From Bacillota bacterium (GTDB taxonomy: Bacteria; Bacillota; Limnochordia; DTU080), in NCBI GenBank assembly GCA_012838035.1, contig DUQB01000051.1, positions 1-34,360 of the forward strand: 34,360 bases of DNA, read 5' to 3'. The notes under the pieces are model-generated. The model was not told where the DNA came from. It saw only the letters and a program-made list of their open reading frames with translations, and searched no databases. Each line of letters starts with the position of its first letter. Positions within the stretch are counted from its first letter, which is position 1. Both the position numbers and the translations under genes were made by a program. Positions 7,245 through 14,895 of this stretch are shown here, one piece after another.

Positions 7245-8747
7245 CTAAGCCCGTTGGTGCATTTGCTCCAAAACGGACAGAAGCTGAGGGTCGTATAGGT
7301 GACTTGATTTCTGCAACTGCGTCATCGCCCTGCGATGATAGCCGGGTCCATTTTCCATCTCCTGATCCACATGACTAACATAATCCCCGGCAAGAGCCAG
7401 AATGCGCGCCTCAAGCGGGATATCATAGCCCACAAGGTGGTCGGGATAACCTGATCCGTCAAAGCGTTCTTCATGATGACGTACTGCCGCCAACACCTCG
7501 CTCGGCACGTTAAACATGGCCAAAATACGTTCGCCTAATACCGGATGTCCCCCGCCGTGCACGGCATTGGCGCCGTTGGCCTCCCCTTCGGCCGTATAAC
7601 CAACGTCACGCAGACGAGCGGCGCTGGCCAAGCGACTGCACTGCGCGTTGTCGAGTCCGCAGGCTTTACCTAGGATAAGGGCATATTGCGTAACCAAGCC
7701 AACGTGTCGCGCAGACTCCGGATACAGGCTTTCGAGCGTATCCATCATCCCGAGCAGCGTCGTTAGATATCGCAACAACTCCTGATCCTGAAATTCGATG
7801 ACGACTCTTACCTTATCGACACTCTTTTCTCTAATGATCCTATCCAGTTCCTGGGTAGCCAGACTCCACTCACGCCACAGTTGCCGTTGGGCAAAATAGG
7901 TTGTGGAGCGCTGTAAATAACTCAAAGCCGCCGGTCTATCCCCTTTGAGCATAAAAATGTGGCCAAACAGGCGACATAAACGCGCCACTTCCGCTCGGTC
8001 AAAGAACACCATGCTGTCCCAGAGCAAGCGCAGTGCGGAACTGCTATAGTGTAGCGCCGCGGTAACATCGCCCTTGTGAAAGTATAAGCGACCTAGTTCG
8101 GTGCGTACGTAGACGCTCAACCCGGCGTCGTAGTACTCCTCCAACAAGGCTTCGGCAGCTTCCAACGCTTGCTTAGCCCGATCATAGTCCTTTTGCTCCA
8201 AAGCGATGATCCCTAAATTGATTAAGCAACCGCTCTCGGAATATTGATCACCGAGACGACGATGGATCTCCAGCGCGTGAGTCATTCGCACCCGGGCTTG
8301 CTCCCAGTCTTCGTTGTTCATGAAGCAAACGCCGGCAGTGATATTTATTGAGGCCACCAACTGCGGATCGCTACCCAGTCGCTCAGCGAGTTCCACTGCC
8401 GTAAGTATAAGCGGCAACCCCGTATCGCTGTCGCCGGAACGCAATAGGGAAAGCACCAGGTTGTTCAACGCGCGGGGATGATCGGGAATGGGGACCTTAT
8501 TCCTGTCCATATAGGTTTCACATAAGCTACGCGCTTGGCTAAAGTGCTCCGTTGCTTCTTGCACTCGGTTAATCTGTAGGTGAAGCGATCCGAGCGCGTT
8601 GTGCACTCTAATCGCTGCTTGAATAGGCATGTCAGGTGTAAGATACCGTTCGGCGGTCTCCCAAGCATCACGGGCGGCCAATACCAAGCCTTTGTTGAAA
8701 TAGGTTCCGCCAAGCATGAGATTTTCTTCGACCTGAACTATACCCAT
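7245..8747 (-). CDS. TPR protein with C-terminal degenerate HD-GYP domain
   Basis: A 500-aa cytosolic protein. Residues about 5-305 are a run of tetratricopeptide-like helical pairs; the clearest are near 45-80, 133-165, 173-206 and 213-243. Residues about 345-495 are an HD-GYP-like domain: RHVGLVTQYA and RHHEERFDGSGYP (423-435) and the HP of GGHPVLGERIL are kept. The HDIGK metal motif reads RDVGY (380-384), and the later DxxDA motif is replaced by AGDYVSH. Loss of the HD pair argues against cyclic-di-GMP hydrolysis, so the domain is probably a binding or signalling module. Ribosome binding site GGAG precedes the ATG, and an extended -10 lies at 8861-8869. The downstream neighbour encodes a small secreted peptide, so a peptide-receptor role like that of Rap/PlcR/NprR proteins is a reasonable guess. 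Confidence 0.85.
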   Translation of the reverse strand: MGIVQVEENLMLGGTYFNKGLVLAARDAWETAERYLTPDMPIQAAIRVHNALGSLHLQINRVQEATEHFSQARSLCETYMDRNKVPIPDHPRALNNLVLSLLRSGDSDTGLPLILTAVELAERLGSDPQLVASINITAGVCFMNNEDWEQARVRMTHALEIHRRLGDQYSESGCLINLGIIALEQKDYDRAKQALEAAEALLEEYYDAGLSVYVRTELGRLYFHKGDVTAALHYSSSALRLLWDSMVFFDRAEVARLCRLFGHIFMLKGDRPAALSYLQRSTTYFAQRQLWREWSLATQELDRIIREKSVDKVRVVIEFQDQELLRYLTTLLGMMDTLESLYPESARHVGLVTQYALILGKACGLDNAQCSRLASAARLRDVGYTAEGEANGANAVHGGGHPVLGERILAMFNVPSEVLAAVRHHEERFDGSGYPDHLVGYDIPLEARILALAGDYVSHVDQEMENGPGYHRRAMTQLQKSSHLYDPQLLSVLEQMHQRA

Positions 8748-8860
8748 ATGGATGCTCCTTAACTAAGAAAAGCCTAAAATACCTGCGCCGTCATGTGCTC
8801 TAGAATTCCAGTTTACATCATGAACACCACTTGATGAAACGAGTAAAGCGACCTGAAACT

Positions 8861-8869
8861 ATTATATCA
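8861..8869 (-). promoter_or_regulatory. Extended -10 promoter for the TPR/HD gene
   Basis: TGATATAAT on the minus strand is a perfect extended -10 (TG-N-TATAAT). It directly abuts the stop codon of the subtilase gene and would give a leader of about 107 bases. No good -35 is seen, as is usual for extended -10 promoters. It suggests the TPR/HD gene can be transcribed independently of the protease gene. Confidence 0.55.
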
Positions 8870-10636
8870 TTATCTGTTGGTAACGTTTGCGCCTACCAGC
8901 ATAGCCTTTTCCGGTCCCTCATACAACTGCAGGTTAAGCGTGACCGCGGTTTTCTCCTCAGGTAGCAGAGGACCTACAAAATCGTAATAATCACCATAGT
9001 TGAGAGTACCGTTCAGATCGGTATCCAGCCAAGCGTAGATGAAGACAGGCTCCGGTGTTGATAGACCTACAGGCAGTGTATACCATACCCCTAACGTAGC
9101 CGCCGAATAGCCGAAGATATTGATCAAGTCGCTTTCAATGCCGGTAGACGACGCCAGTATCACGGTGGTCAGTTCATCTGTTCGTGCTCCGCCGGGAGCC
9201 ACCAGGTCCAAATCGGGTCCATAGTTGGAATAAGCCGCACGTGTGCCCCAGATAGATACGGCACCTACGGAAATCACCGTAGGATAACTCGCTAAAGGCG
9301 ACAGTTCGGCCATCCAATCGTTACCTGAGGCAGCCACTACGACCACATCGTTTTCCGCAGCGTAGGCTAAGGCGGTTACCAGGTCCGCATCAAGCCTTGA
9401 GCCCGGGTGCAAACCCAACGAAAGATTGATGACGTCTGCGCCCATAACTACGGCATAGTATATGCCATAAGCAATGGTCGCGCTTGTTCCCCCGCCCATG
9501 TCGTTGATCACCTTCACCGGCATGATCCTGAAGGAACTGGCATCGGCGCCATATCCGGCCCCGCTGATTCCCAACTGGTTGTTGCGCACTGCTGCAATGA
9601 TGCCGGTAACAGAAGTGCCATGCCCCCTCACATCATCCGGTACGTCATTCCAGCAATAGGTTTGCGCAGGTTGCTGAAACGCCACATCAGGCGGTTCCAT
9701 TTTGTATTTCGCAGGATAAAGCATGCGATTTCCATGGACCATGGTACAGGGAGCTTCCCAACTCACACCCTGCAAATCCGGGTGGTCGGTACTCACGCCT
9801 GAATCGAGTACCGCGATGGTAATCGGTGTCAGATTAGCGTTAGCCGGCATCTCCCACGCTTGGGGAAAGGCGGTGTACGGCAATGCCCACTGCTGAGAAA
9901 AGCGAGGGTCATCAACGGATACTTCCATGGTGTGCAGAACCTGGTGTACGGCTACGTTGGTCACATAACCGCTTTTGGCCAACTCCTCGGCTACCGCGTT
10001 AAGCTCCACGCCTCCCTCGATCACCCAGACATGCTCCAGCTGATGCGCATCATAACCTTTTCGGGCCAGCACTTGCCGTAACTCAGCCTCAAAAACCTGC
10101 TTAACCTGCAGCACCAGGCTGTACTCTGTTGGCAACGGAGCCGTTAGTCGTGTCGGTTCAGATCGACTTGTCGGCAACTGAACAGAACGCAAGAGAGCGA
10201 TCATCTCGGTGACGGAAACCGCCGGTCGAGTGTCTTTACCCAAAGCCGCCGCAATGTCAAGCATGCCCGCTCCGTAATGCAGATCACCCGGCCCGATGCC
10301 CAAGGGGCGCGCCGTGGCAATAAGCCGACTTTTCACTTGTGCGGCAGATAAACCCTGCGCCTTGAGCATACCCGCAGCCGCACTAACATACGGGGCGGCA
10401 AACGATGTTCCGTAGTGTTGAGACCATGTCCGAGCGCCCGTCTTGCTGAGCGAGGTAGTGACAATACCACAATCCGCGCACTTTAGAATATCCGGAACGG
10501 AATCGGCACTCACCAGAGCGTTAATAAGGACGACATCGCCTAGGTATGAGGAGTCGGGATGCGTCAATAGGCCACAGCCTATCAAAGCAACGGCCATGAG
10601 CAGCATCATGCCGAGCATCCCGGCCTGCCTCCGCAT
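8870..10636 (-). CDS. Subtilisin-like (S8) lipoprotein with permuted catalytic domain
   Basis: A 588-aa predicted lipoprotein protease. A signal peptide ends in the lipobox LIGC with Cys21. The segment that normally closes a subtilase comes next: GTSFAAPYV with nucleophile Ser78 (about 48-130), ending GAGMLDIAAAL. A propeptide-like region (about 170-240) and the junction FSQQWALP follow. Only then come the first half of the catalytic domain, with Asp278 in AVLDSG, His339 in GHGTSV and oxyanion Asn439 in ASGND, and the DLDLVAPGG motif near 475-483, after which no second GTS-Ser appears. The C-terminus holds a small domain with an EF-hand-like LDTDLNGTLNYGDYYD (537-552). All four active residues are present in circularly permuted order and one unbroken frame. 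The ATG at 10636 has GAGGTGG before it. It lies 25 bases after the aldolase gene and upstream of the TPR/HD gene. Confidence 0.88.
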   Translation of the reverse strand: MRRQAGMLGMMLLMAVALIGCGLLTHPDSSYLGDVVLINALVSADSVPDILKCADCGIVTTSLSKTGARTWSQHYGTSFAAPYVSAAAGMLKAQGLSAAQVKSRLIATARPLGIGPGDLHYGAGMLDIAAALGKDTRPAVSVTEMIALLRSVQLPTSRSEPTRLTAPLPTEYSLVLQVKQVFEAELRQVLARKGYDAHQLEHVWVIEGGVELNAVAEELAKSGYVTNVAVHQVLHTMEVSVDDPRFSQQWALPYTAFPQAWEMPANANLTPITIAVLDSGVSTDHPDLQGVSWEAPCTMVHGNRMLYPAKYKMEPPDVAFQQPAQTYCWNDVPDDVRGHGTSVTGIIAAVRNNQLGISGAGYGADASSFRIMPVKVINDMGGGTSATIAYGIYYAVVMGADVINLSLGLHPGSRLDADLVTALAYAAENDVVVVAASGNDWMAELSPLASYPTVISVGAVSIWGTRAAYSNYGPDLDLVAPGGARTDELTTVILASSTGIESDLINIFGYSAATLGVWYTLPVGLSTPEPVFIYAWLDTDLNGTLNYGDYYDFVGPLLPEEKTAVTLNLQLYEGPEKAMLVGANVTNR

Positions 10637-10661
10637 TTTACCACCTCGTTTAAGGCTACGC

Positions 10662-11309
10662 TTAAGCCTGGCGCGCTTCGGCCACCAAGCGAACGAATTC
10701 CTGCGCACGTTTGGTGAGCAGCTCATATCGGCCTGCTTGGATAGCCGCTAGATCGACTAAAGCGCCGCCAATCCCCACTGCCGCGGCGCCGGCTTTGACA
10801 TAAGCCTGGACGTTGTCGGCATTCACGCCGCCGGTAGGAACAATGGGAATATAGGGTAGCGGTCCGCGCACCTGCTTAATGAAGTCCGGCCCCACAGCCT
10901 GAGCCGGAAACAGCTTCACCATAGGCGCTCCCGCAGTGTAAGCCTGCAGCATCTCCGTGGGGGTCATAACACCGGGGATGGCTATTTTGCCGTAACGATT
11001 AGCCATGCTGATCACATCAACATTCAGCGTAGGACAGAAGATGAACTGAGCGCCTGCCAGCAGGGCGGCACGCGCCGTCTCTGCGTCAAGAACGGTGCCG
11101 GCGCCGATGAGCGCCTTATCTCCCAAGGCCTCGGTAACATCGGCAATCAGCCGCATTGCTCCGGGCGCATCTACAGTAACCTCCAAGACCTCTACGCCTC
11201 CGGCATACAAAGCACGTGCCGTCAATTCCGTTGTTCCAGCCTGCATTCCGCGCATCACGCCGATGACTCCCGATTGAGTAATGCGTTTTATGGCTTCATC
11301 CCGCGTCAC
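10662..11309 (-). CDS. eda: KDPG/KHG aldolase family protein
   Basis: A 215-aa class I aldolase of the 2-keto-3-deoxy-6-phosphogluconate / 2-keto-4-hydroxyglutarate family, which splits KDPG into pyruvate and glyceraldehyde 3-phosphate. Family marks are VMRG (18-21), LEVT with Glu43, GAGTV (69-73), FCPT (91-94), Schiff-base Lys132 in VKLFPA, and PTGGV (158-162). Length is that of the family. The start is GTG with AGGT five bases upstream; a 73-codon frame running into it from 11517 lacks a ribosome binding site. No kdgK, edd or uronate genes lie nearby, so the sugar-acid pathway it serves is not shown here. It is followed after 25 bases by the subtilase gene, an odd partner. Confidence 0.93.
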   Translation of the reverse strand: MTRDEAIKRITQSGVIGVMRGMQAGTTELTARALYAGGVEVLEVTVDAPGAMRLIADVTEALGDKALIGAGTVLDAETARAALLAGAQFIFCPTLNVDVISMANRYGKIAIPGVMTPTEMLQAYTAGAPMVKLFPAQAVGPDFIKQVRGPLPYIPIVPTGGVNADNVQAYVKAGAAAVGIGGALVDLAAIQAGRYELLTKRAQEFVRLVAEARQA

Positions 11310-11585
11310 TTATACCTACCCCTTCGTATGGCCGCTGTCTGGTAGCCGCCGACTGCATAATCCGCATCCGTCCACATTCAACTTGCCTGACTATCGCTCT
11401 ATGCTCACTGGCGTTCATTTCGCTGTTTTCCGCAACTTCCCTTGAAAAAACTACGCGAAGCAGCTTATTTCGATCTGAGGCGAGTGCAGGAATGCCGCAT
11501 TTTAAGAGGAAGTCCATGCATATGACAGGCGCAACCTGTGTTGCGGCTACACGTTCCTAGTTTCGTGCATATAGGAGTGACTGCA

Positions 11586-12716
11586 TTGCCTGATAATGCT
11601 TGGTACCAGCTAGGTCCCGCACTTAACAAACTGCCTGTGGGACAAGAGCCCAAATATGCTCAGTCTCTGGGATCGCCGGAAAAGGAGCCCTTCGGCATCT
11701 ATATCAGCGACGAAGCCGCGGATTTTATCGGCAAATATCTGCTGGGCAATCCTCAACTGGAGATGGGCGGCCTACTGGTCGGCTACGTACTGCAATCGCA
11801 CCGTCCGTTTATCATCATCAGCGGCGCCATTGAGGCCCGTTATGCCCATAATGTAGCCGGAGGCGTATCCTTCACTGAAAAATCCTTCGAGTACATGCGG
11901 CGCGTCTGGGAACGAGAGTATCCCGACACCTTGGTCTTAGGCTGGTTCTGTAGTCATGCCGACACCGGAGTCCAAATGTCGCGATACGATCGGTTCGTGC
12001 ACGAGCGTTGGTTTACTCAACCTTGGCAAGTAGCCTTCATCGTCGATACCATCCGAAACGCATCCTTGTTCCATTGCCGACGCGACAACCAATTAGTGCC
12101 CATTGAAAACTTTGCGGTGTGGAGCGCGCACCTTGACCCCCTCCACACCATTACGCACCAGGCAGTGGTGCCGCCGCTCACGGATGAACCGCTCCGGCGC
12201 GAGTCCGAACTCTTGGTCCCGATGACCGAGATCAATGCTTACGAAGTAGAGGTAGCCGCGGTAACGGACCGCAATCCCTCCGCCTCTCGACAAGTACCGC
12301 TGATTTATTGGTTTCTTTTGCTGGGAGTATTGTTTGCCTTCACATGGCCATCTCTGCCGTGGAGTCTTCCCCGCCTTTGGTCTATGTTAGGCGAGCGCCG
12401 GGAGCAGTTGCGGCAGCTTGAGGAATACTTGGACGCGGATAACAGCGTCGGTAGCGTGGGAGATGCCTCGGCTCCGGCAGCATCGGATGTTCCCAACACC
12501 GGACTCTCTTTCGGAGATTCTACGGTGGAGTCGGACTGGCTGCATGAAGCAGACACATCGGCAACCCTGTACGAAATCGAACAAGGAGATACCCTATGGC
12601 ACATTAGTGAGCGCACCTTTGGAGACCCCCTGCAGTATCGCCGGCTGGCCGAGGTTAACCAGATAACCGATCCTTCACTCATTCACCCCGGTACCGTCCT
12701 CAAATTGACACCATGA
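11586..12716 (+). CDS. JAMM/MPN-domain membrane protein with C-terminal LysM
   Basis: A 376-aa protein joining three parts: an N-terminal JAB1/MPN-like domain (about 35-175), one membrane helix (about 238-258, IYWFLLLGVLFAFTW), and, after a Ser/Ala/Asp-rich linker, a C-terminal LysM domain (about 328-375, IEQGDTLWHIS through VLKL) that binds peptidoglycan. The metalloprotease motif Glu...HxHx10D is kept as Glu59 (LEMGG), Cys122-Ser-His124 and Asp135, so the first zinc His is replaced by Cys, which could still bind metal. The topology implied is a cytosolic MPN domain with the LysM outside. I place the start at the TTG at 11586, seven bases after AGGAGTG ends; the longer frame from GTG 11538 has no ribosome binding site. 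It stands alone on the plus strand. Confidence 0.85.
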   Translation: MPDNAWYQLGPALNKLPVGQEPKYAQSLGSPEKEPFGIYISDEAADFIGKYLLGNPQLEMGGLLVGYVLQSHRPFIIISGAIEARYAHNVAGGVSFTEKSFEYMRRVWEREYPDTLVLGWFCSHADTGVQMSRYDRFVHERWFTQPWQVAFIVDTIRNASLFHCRRDNQLVPIENFAVWSAHLDPLHTITHQAVVPPLTDEPLRRESELLVPMTEINAYEVEVAAVTDRNPSASRQVPLIYWFLLLGVLFAFTWPSLPWSLPRLWSMLGERREQLRQLEEYLDADNSVGSVGDASAPAASDVPNTGLSFGDSTVESDWLHEADTSATLYEIEQGDTLWHISERTFGDPLQYRRLAEVNQITDPSLIHPGTVLKLTP

Positions 12717-12778
12717 TGCAAACGCCCGCAAAACAGCGCGGCGGCGCCTCCTTGATGATGAGAGGGCGTTCGGTTGCG

Positions 12779-13348
12779 CTAAGGGCTGGCTAAAACCGGG
12801 GAGTCAGCGATATGACCAACCCGCGTTATTGGCCAGTAACGCCATATGGCTCTGCCGATAATAAGTTCATCAGAAACATAGCCTACGCGTTCACTGCGAC
12901 TGTCTTCGGAATTATTGCGATTGTCTCCCAGAACGAAATAACTCTGCTCCGGCACCATATAGGGACCGAACTCGCCTAAAATAGGCGAGGTAACATAGTC
13001 CTCTTCCAAACATTGGTCGTTCACGTAGACTTTTCCGCCTCGAATGACAACCGTATCGCCCGGCAAACCGATGACGCGTTTAATGAAGTATTGTTCCGGA
13101 TCAGCCGGATAACGAAAGACGATTACTTCACCTCGGCGCGGCGTACGTAGCCGATAAGTCACCTTATCGATGAGTAATCGCTCGCCTGTATGCAAGGTGG
13201 GCAACATCGAAGGCCCTTCCACCGTAAAGGCGCGAGCGATGAAAAGGATCACAAACACGGCCAAAAAAACAGCACCGAGCAAAGTGCTCAAATACTCGCC
13301 AAACTCACTCTTATACGTTGTTCTCTCTTGCGAATCGGCATGTTCCAC
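12779..13348 (-). CDS. lepB: Signal peptidase I
   Basis: Membrane-bound serine protease that removes signal peptides from exported preproteins. One N-terminal membrane helix (about 21-41) is followed by the catalytic domain with Ser47 in GPSMLPTL and general-base Lys90 in KRVIGLPGD, plus the family motif GDNRNNSEDSR near the end. The 189-aa length fits the short Bacillus-type enzymes. I choose the GTG at 13348 because GGGAGGT lies seven bases upstream; the ATG at 13375 in the same frame has none. A 25-codon leader ORF overlaps this start. The gene lies downstream of the ceramidase-like gene but is separated from it by a good terminator, so it is probably transcribed on its own. Confidence 0.95.
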   Translation of the reverse strand: MEHADSQERTTYKSEFGEYLSTLLGAVFLAVFVILFIARAFTVEGPSMLPTLHTGERLLIDKVTYRLRTPRRGEVIVFRYPADPEQYFIKRVIGLPGDTVVIRGGKVYVNDQCLEEDYVTSPILGEFGPYMVPEQSYFVLGDNRNNSEDSRSERVGYVSDELIIGRAIWRYWPITRVGHIADSPVLASP

Positions 13349-13388
13349 GCCGGATACCTCCCGGCCTTGCTGCATTGCATGTCGGCAT
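13311..13388 (-). CDS. Possible 25-aa leader ORF overlapping lepB start
   Basis: AAGGAG lies five bases before an ATG at 13388 that opens a 25-codon frame (MPTCNAARPGG...) ending at 13311, out of frame with lepB and overlapping its first 38 bases. Its ribosome binding site is at least as good as that of lepB. Translation could expose or compete for the internal GGGAGGT used by lepB. The peptide has no recognisable features, so the ORF may be regulatory or fortuitous. Confidence 0.35.
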   Translation of the reverse strand: MPTCNAARPGGIRRGTCRFARENNV

Positions 13389-13400
13389 CAATTCTCCTTA

Positions 13401-13442
13401 CAAAAGAAAAATCCTGCCGCTACAGTCGAGGAACGGCAGGAT
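13401..13442 (-). terminator. Factor-independent terminator after the ceramidase-like gene
   Basis: On the minus strand ATCCTGCCG (13434-13442) and CGGCAGGAT (13411-13419) form a perfect 9-bp stem around a 14-base loop, followed immediately by TTTTCTTTTG. It ends the transcript of the gene at 13468-14805 ahead of lepB. Confidence 0.85.
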
Positions 13443-13467
13443 GTCCAGTATCTGTCAGAAGGTCTAT

Positions 13468-14805
13468 TCAGCGAGTCTTCTCCCACACTTGCAACAGCAG
13501 TCCGATGACGTTGTCGGTCACAAAACCCTCGCTTTCGATGCCGTAGGGCGTGGAGACGGCCTCATAGCCACCTTCCCAGATGGCATTGCGCGTAGCCAAA
13601 TACCCGGTCTGCTGATTGGTCAACGATACCACCAGAGTAACCGGGAAGGGAGAACGGCTTTTTATGTATAAGCCGGTTTCCGCAAATATTTCTCCCGGGA
13701 GAAAAACGATTCCCAGATCACCATAGCCAATGACGGTGATGTCGAAAGGCCTGTTGTTGCCTGGTCCCAAGCGTTGAGCGGCACGTAATAAAGCCGCTGC
13801 TCTTTCCCACGCTTGTTGCGCACGTGCGATGAGCCACGCGTCACCGCCGAGCTTGCACTCATCCAAATAGCGGCGCGCCTCTTGTTCCCGTCTACTCATG
13901 ACATCTTCAGACAAGCGTTCCGCCGTAGGCACCAAAAACCTTTGTCGCATTATCCCCAGCCGCCCATCACACCGCGTACACAATTCTGCAGCCTGCATTG
14001 CCGCTCCGGCAAGATAATTGCCTATCACTTGCCGCATCCCTTCGCCGCGCTTAAAGGGAACGACATTGCCCGCCGTGCCGGCTGCAAACATCACAGGCAC
14101 GTTATACACCCGCTGTAGCGCTTCGCGTAGGGCGCCCGGATAATCGGCGGATATGGCAAAGGCATCCTTGCCTCCCACCACCGCATGCATGGGAGTGGAT
14201 ACAAGTAACAGAATGGGCCGCCCGTCGGCGTCGTCAAAGCGGATAAGCGTTTGCTGCGGATCAATGGGGCGGAACTGCAACCCCTCTTCCGGCGGCGGCA
14301 ACGTATAGGTTGTGCAACAGGTGCCATCGGCACGCAATGGGCGGCGGTTGAAAGCGATCCGATTTATATCTGATACGCCGGTACTAATGGTTGCCGGTTG
14401 TGCGTTGTCAGCAGCCTCTACGGCAATGCGCAACAAATTGTCGTTTAGCTGTTTCAACCAATCTCGATGGGCATCGTTCACCGGCTTAACTGTAGCCGGA
14501 CCAAAGTGCGTATGCGATGCTGAAATCACAATATGATCGTATGGGATGTCCAACTCCTCCGCGATACGCTGCCGGAGAGGTTCGCTCCACACTTCTTCCA
14601 CCGCACATAGATCCAAGGTGAGCCAGACTAATCGGAGACTATCTTGCGTTATGCAGCAAGCATCCGCTGACAACCGGTCCTCAATGTCTGTACAACCGGC
14701 ATCTTTGCGAAATGCGTAACCCGCCATGGATACCCCTAAGGGAGGCGTGATGTCGGTCCGAGCATGTCCAACATAGGTAACATATTCATTTTTGTCTTTT
14801 TCCAT
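13468..14805 (-). CDS. Neutral/alkaline ceramidase N-terminal domain-like hydrolase
   Basis: A 445-aa protein of the neutral-ceramidase-like superfamily. GHARTDITPPLGVSMAGY near the start and SASHTHFGP (about 95-103, with His98 and His100 as likely zinc ligands) are family hallmarks. HAVVGG, SADYPGALREAL and the FAAGTAGNV segment follow, as in the ceramidase N-terminal domain. The Ig-like C-terminal domain of true neutral ceramidases is absent and there is no signal peptide, so the enzyme is likely cytosolic. In Bacillota such short homologues often lie beside sugar-uptake genes, and their substrate is probably not ceramide. The ATG at 14805 follows GGAGAG and is preferred over one 14 codons upstream. 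The gene ends in a strong terminator. Substrate unknown. Confidence 0.85.
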   Translation of the reverse strand: MEKDKNEYVTYVGHARTDITPPLGVSMAGYAFRKDAGCTDIEDRLSADACCITQDSLRLVWLTLDLCAVEEVWSEPLRQRIAEELDIPYDHIVISASHTHFGPATVKPVNDAHRDWLKQLNDNLLRIAVEAADNAQPATISTGVSDINRIAFNRRPLRADGTCCTTYTLPPPEEGLQFRPIDPQQTLIRFDDADGRPILLLVSTPMHAVVGGKDAFAISADYPGALREALQRVYNVPVMFAAGTAGNVVPFKRGEGMRQVIGNYLAGAAMQAAELCTRCDGRLGIMRQRFLVPTAERLSEDVMSRREQEARRYLDECKLGGDAWLIARAQQAWERAAALLRAAQRLGPGNNRPFDITVIGYGDLGIVFLPGEIFAETGLYIKSRSPFPVTLVVSLTNQQTGYLATRNAIWEGGYEAVSTPYGIESEGFVTDNVIGLLLQVWEKTR

Positions 14806-14895
14806 TTTTCTCTCCAATTCCTTTTTGGTATTAATGCATACGGCCATATAAACAGCTCTGCACCAACATGTCGATGCGAAGATTGTTCTCTCCCC

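Noticed and set aside
9000-10600. Two separate genes (a truncated subtilase fragment plus another) instead of one permuted protease
   Set aside because: A single open frame runs through with one lipoprotein signal, no internal ribosome binding site or stop at the junction, and each catalytic residue occurs once.
11296-11517. 73-codon minus-strand frame ending inside the KDPG aldolase start
   Set aside because: No ribosome binding site before its ATG and no recognisable motif; it probably just lacks stop codons.
11538-11585. N-terminal extension of the JAMM-LysM protein from GTG 11538
   Set aside because: No ribosome binding site; AGGAGTG is well placed for the TTG at 11586.
12720-12775. Possible terminator between the JAMM-LysM gene and lepB
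   Set aside because: The only long arms (AACGCCC/GGGCGTT) are separated by a loop of more than 30 bases and have no T-tract on either strand.
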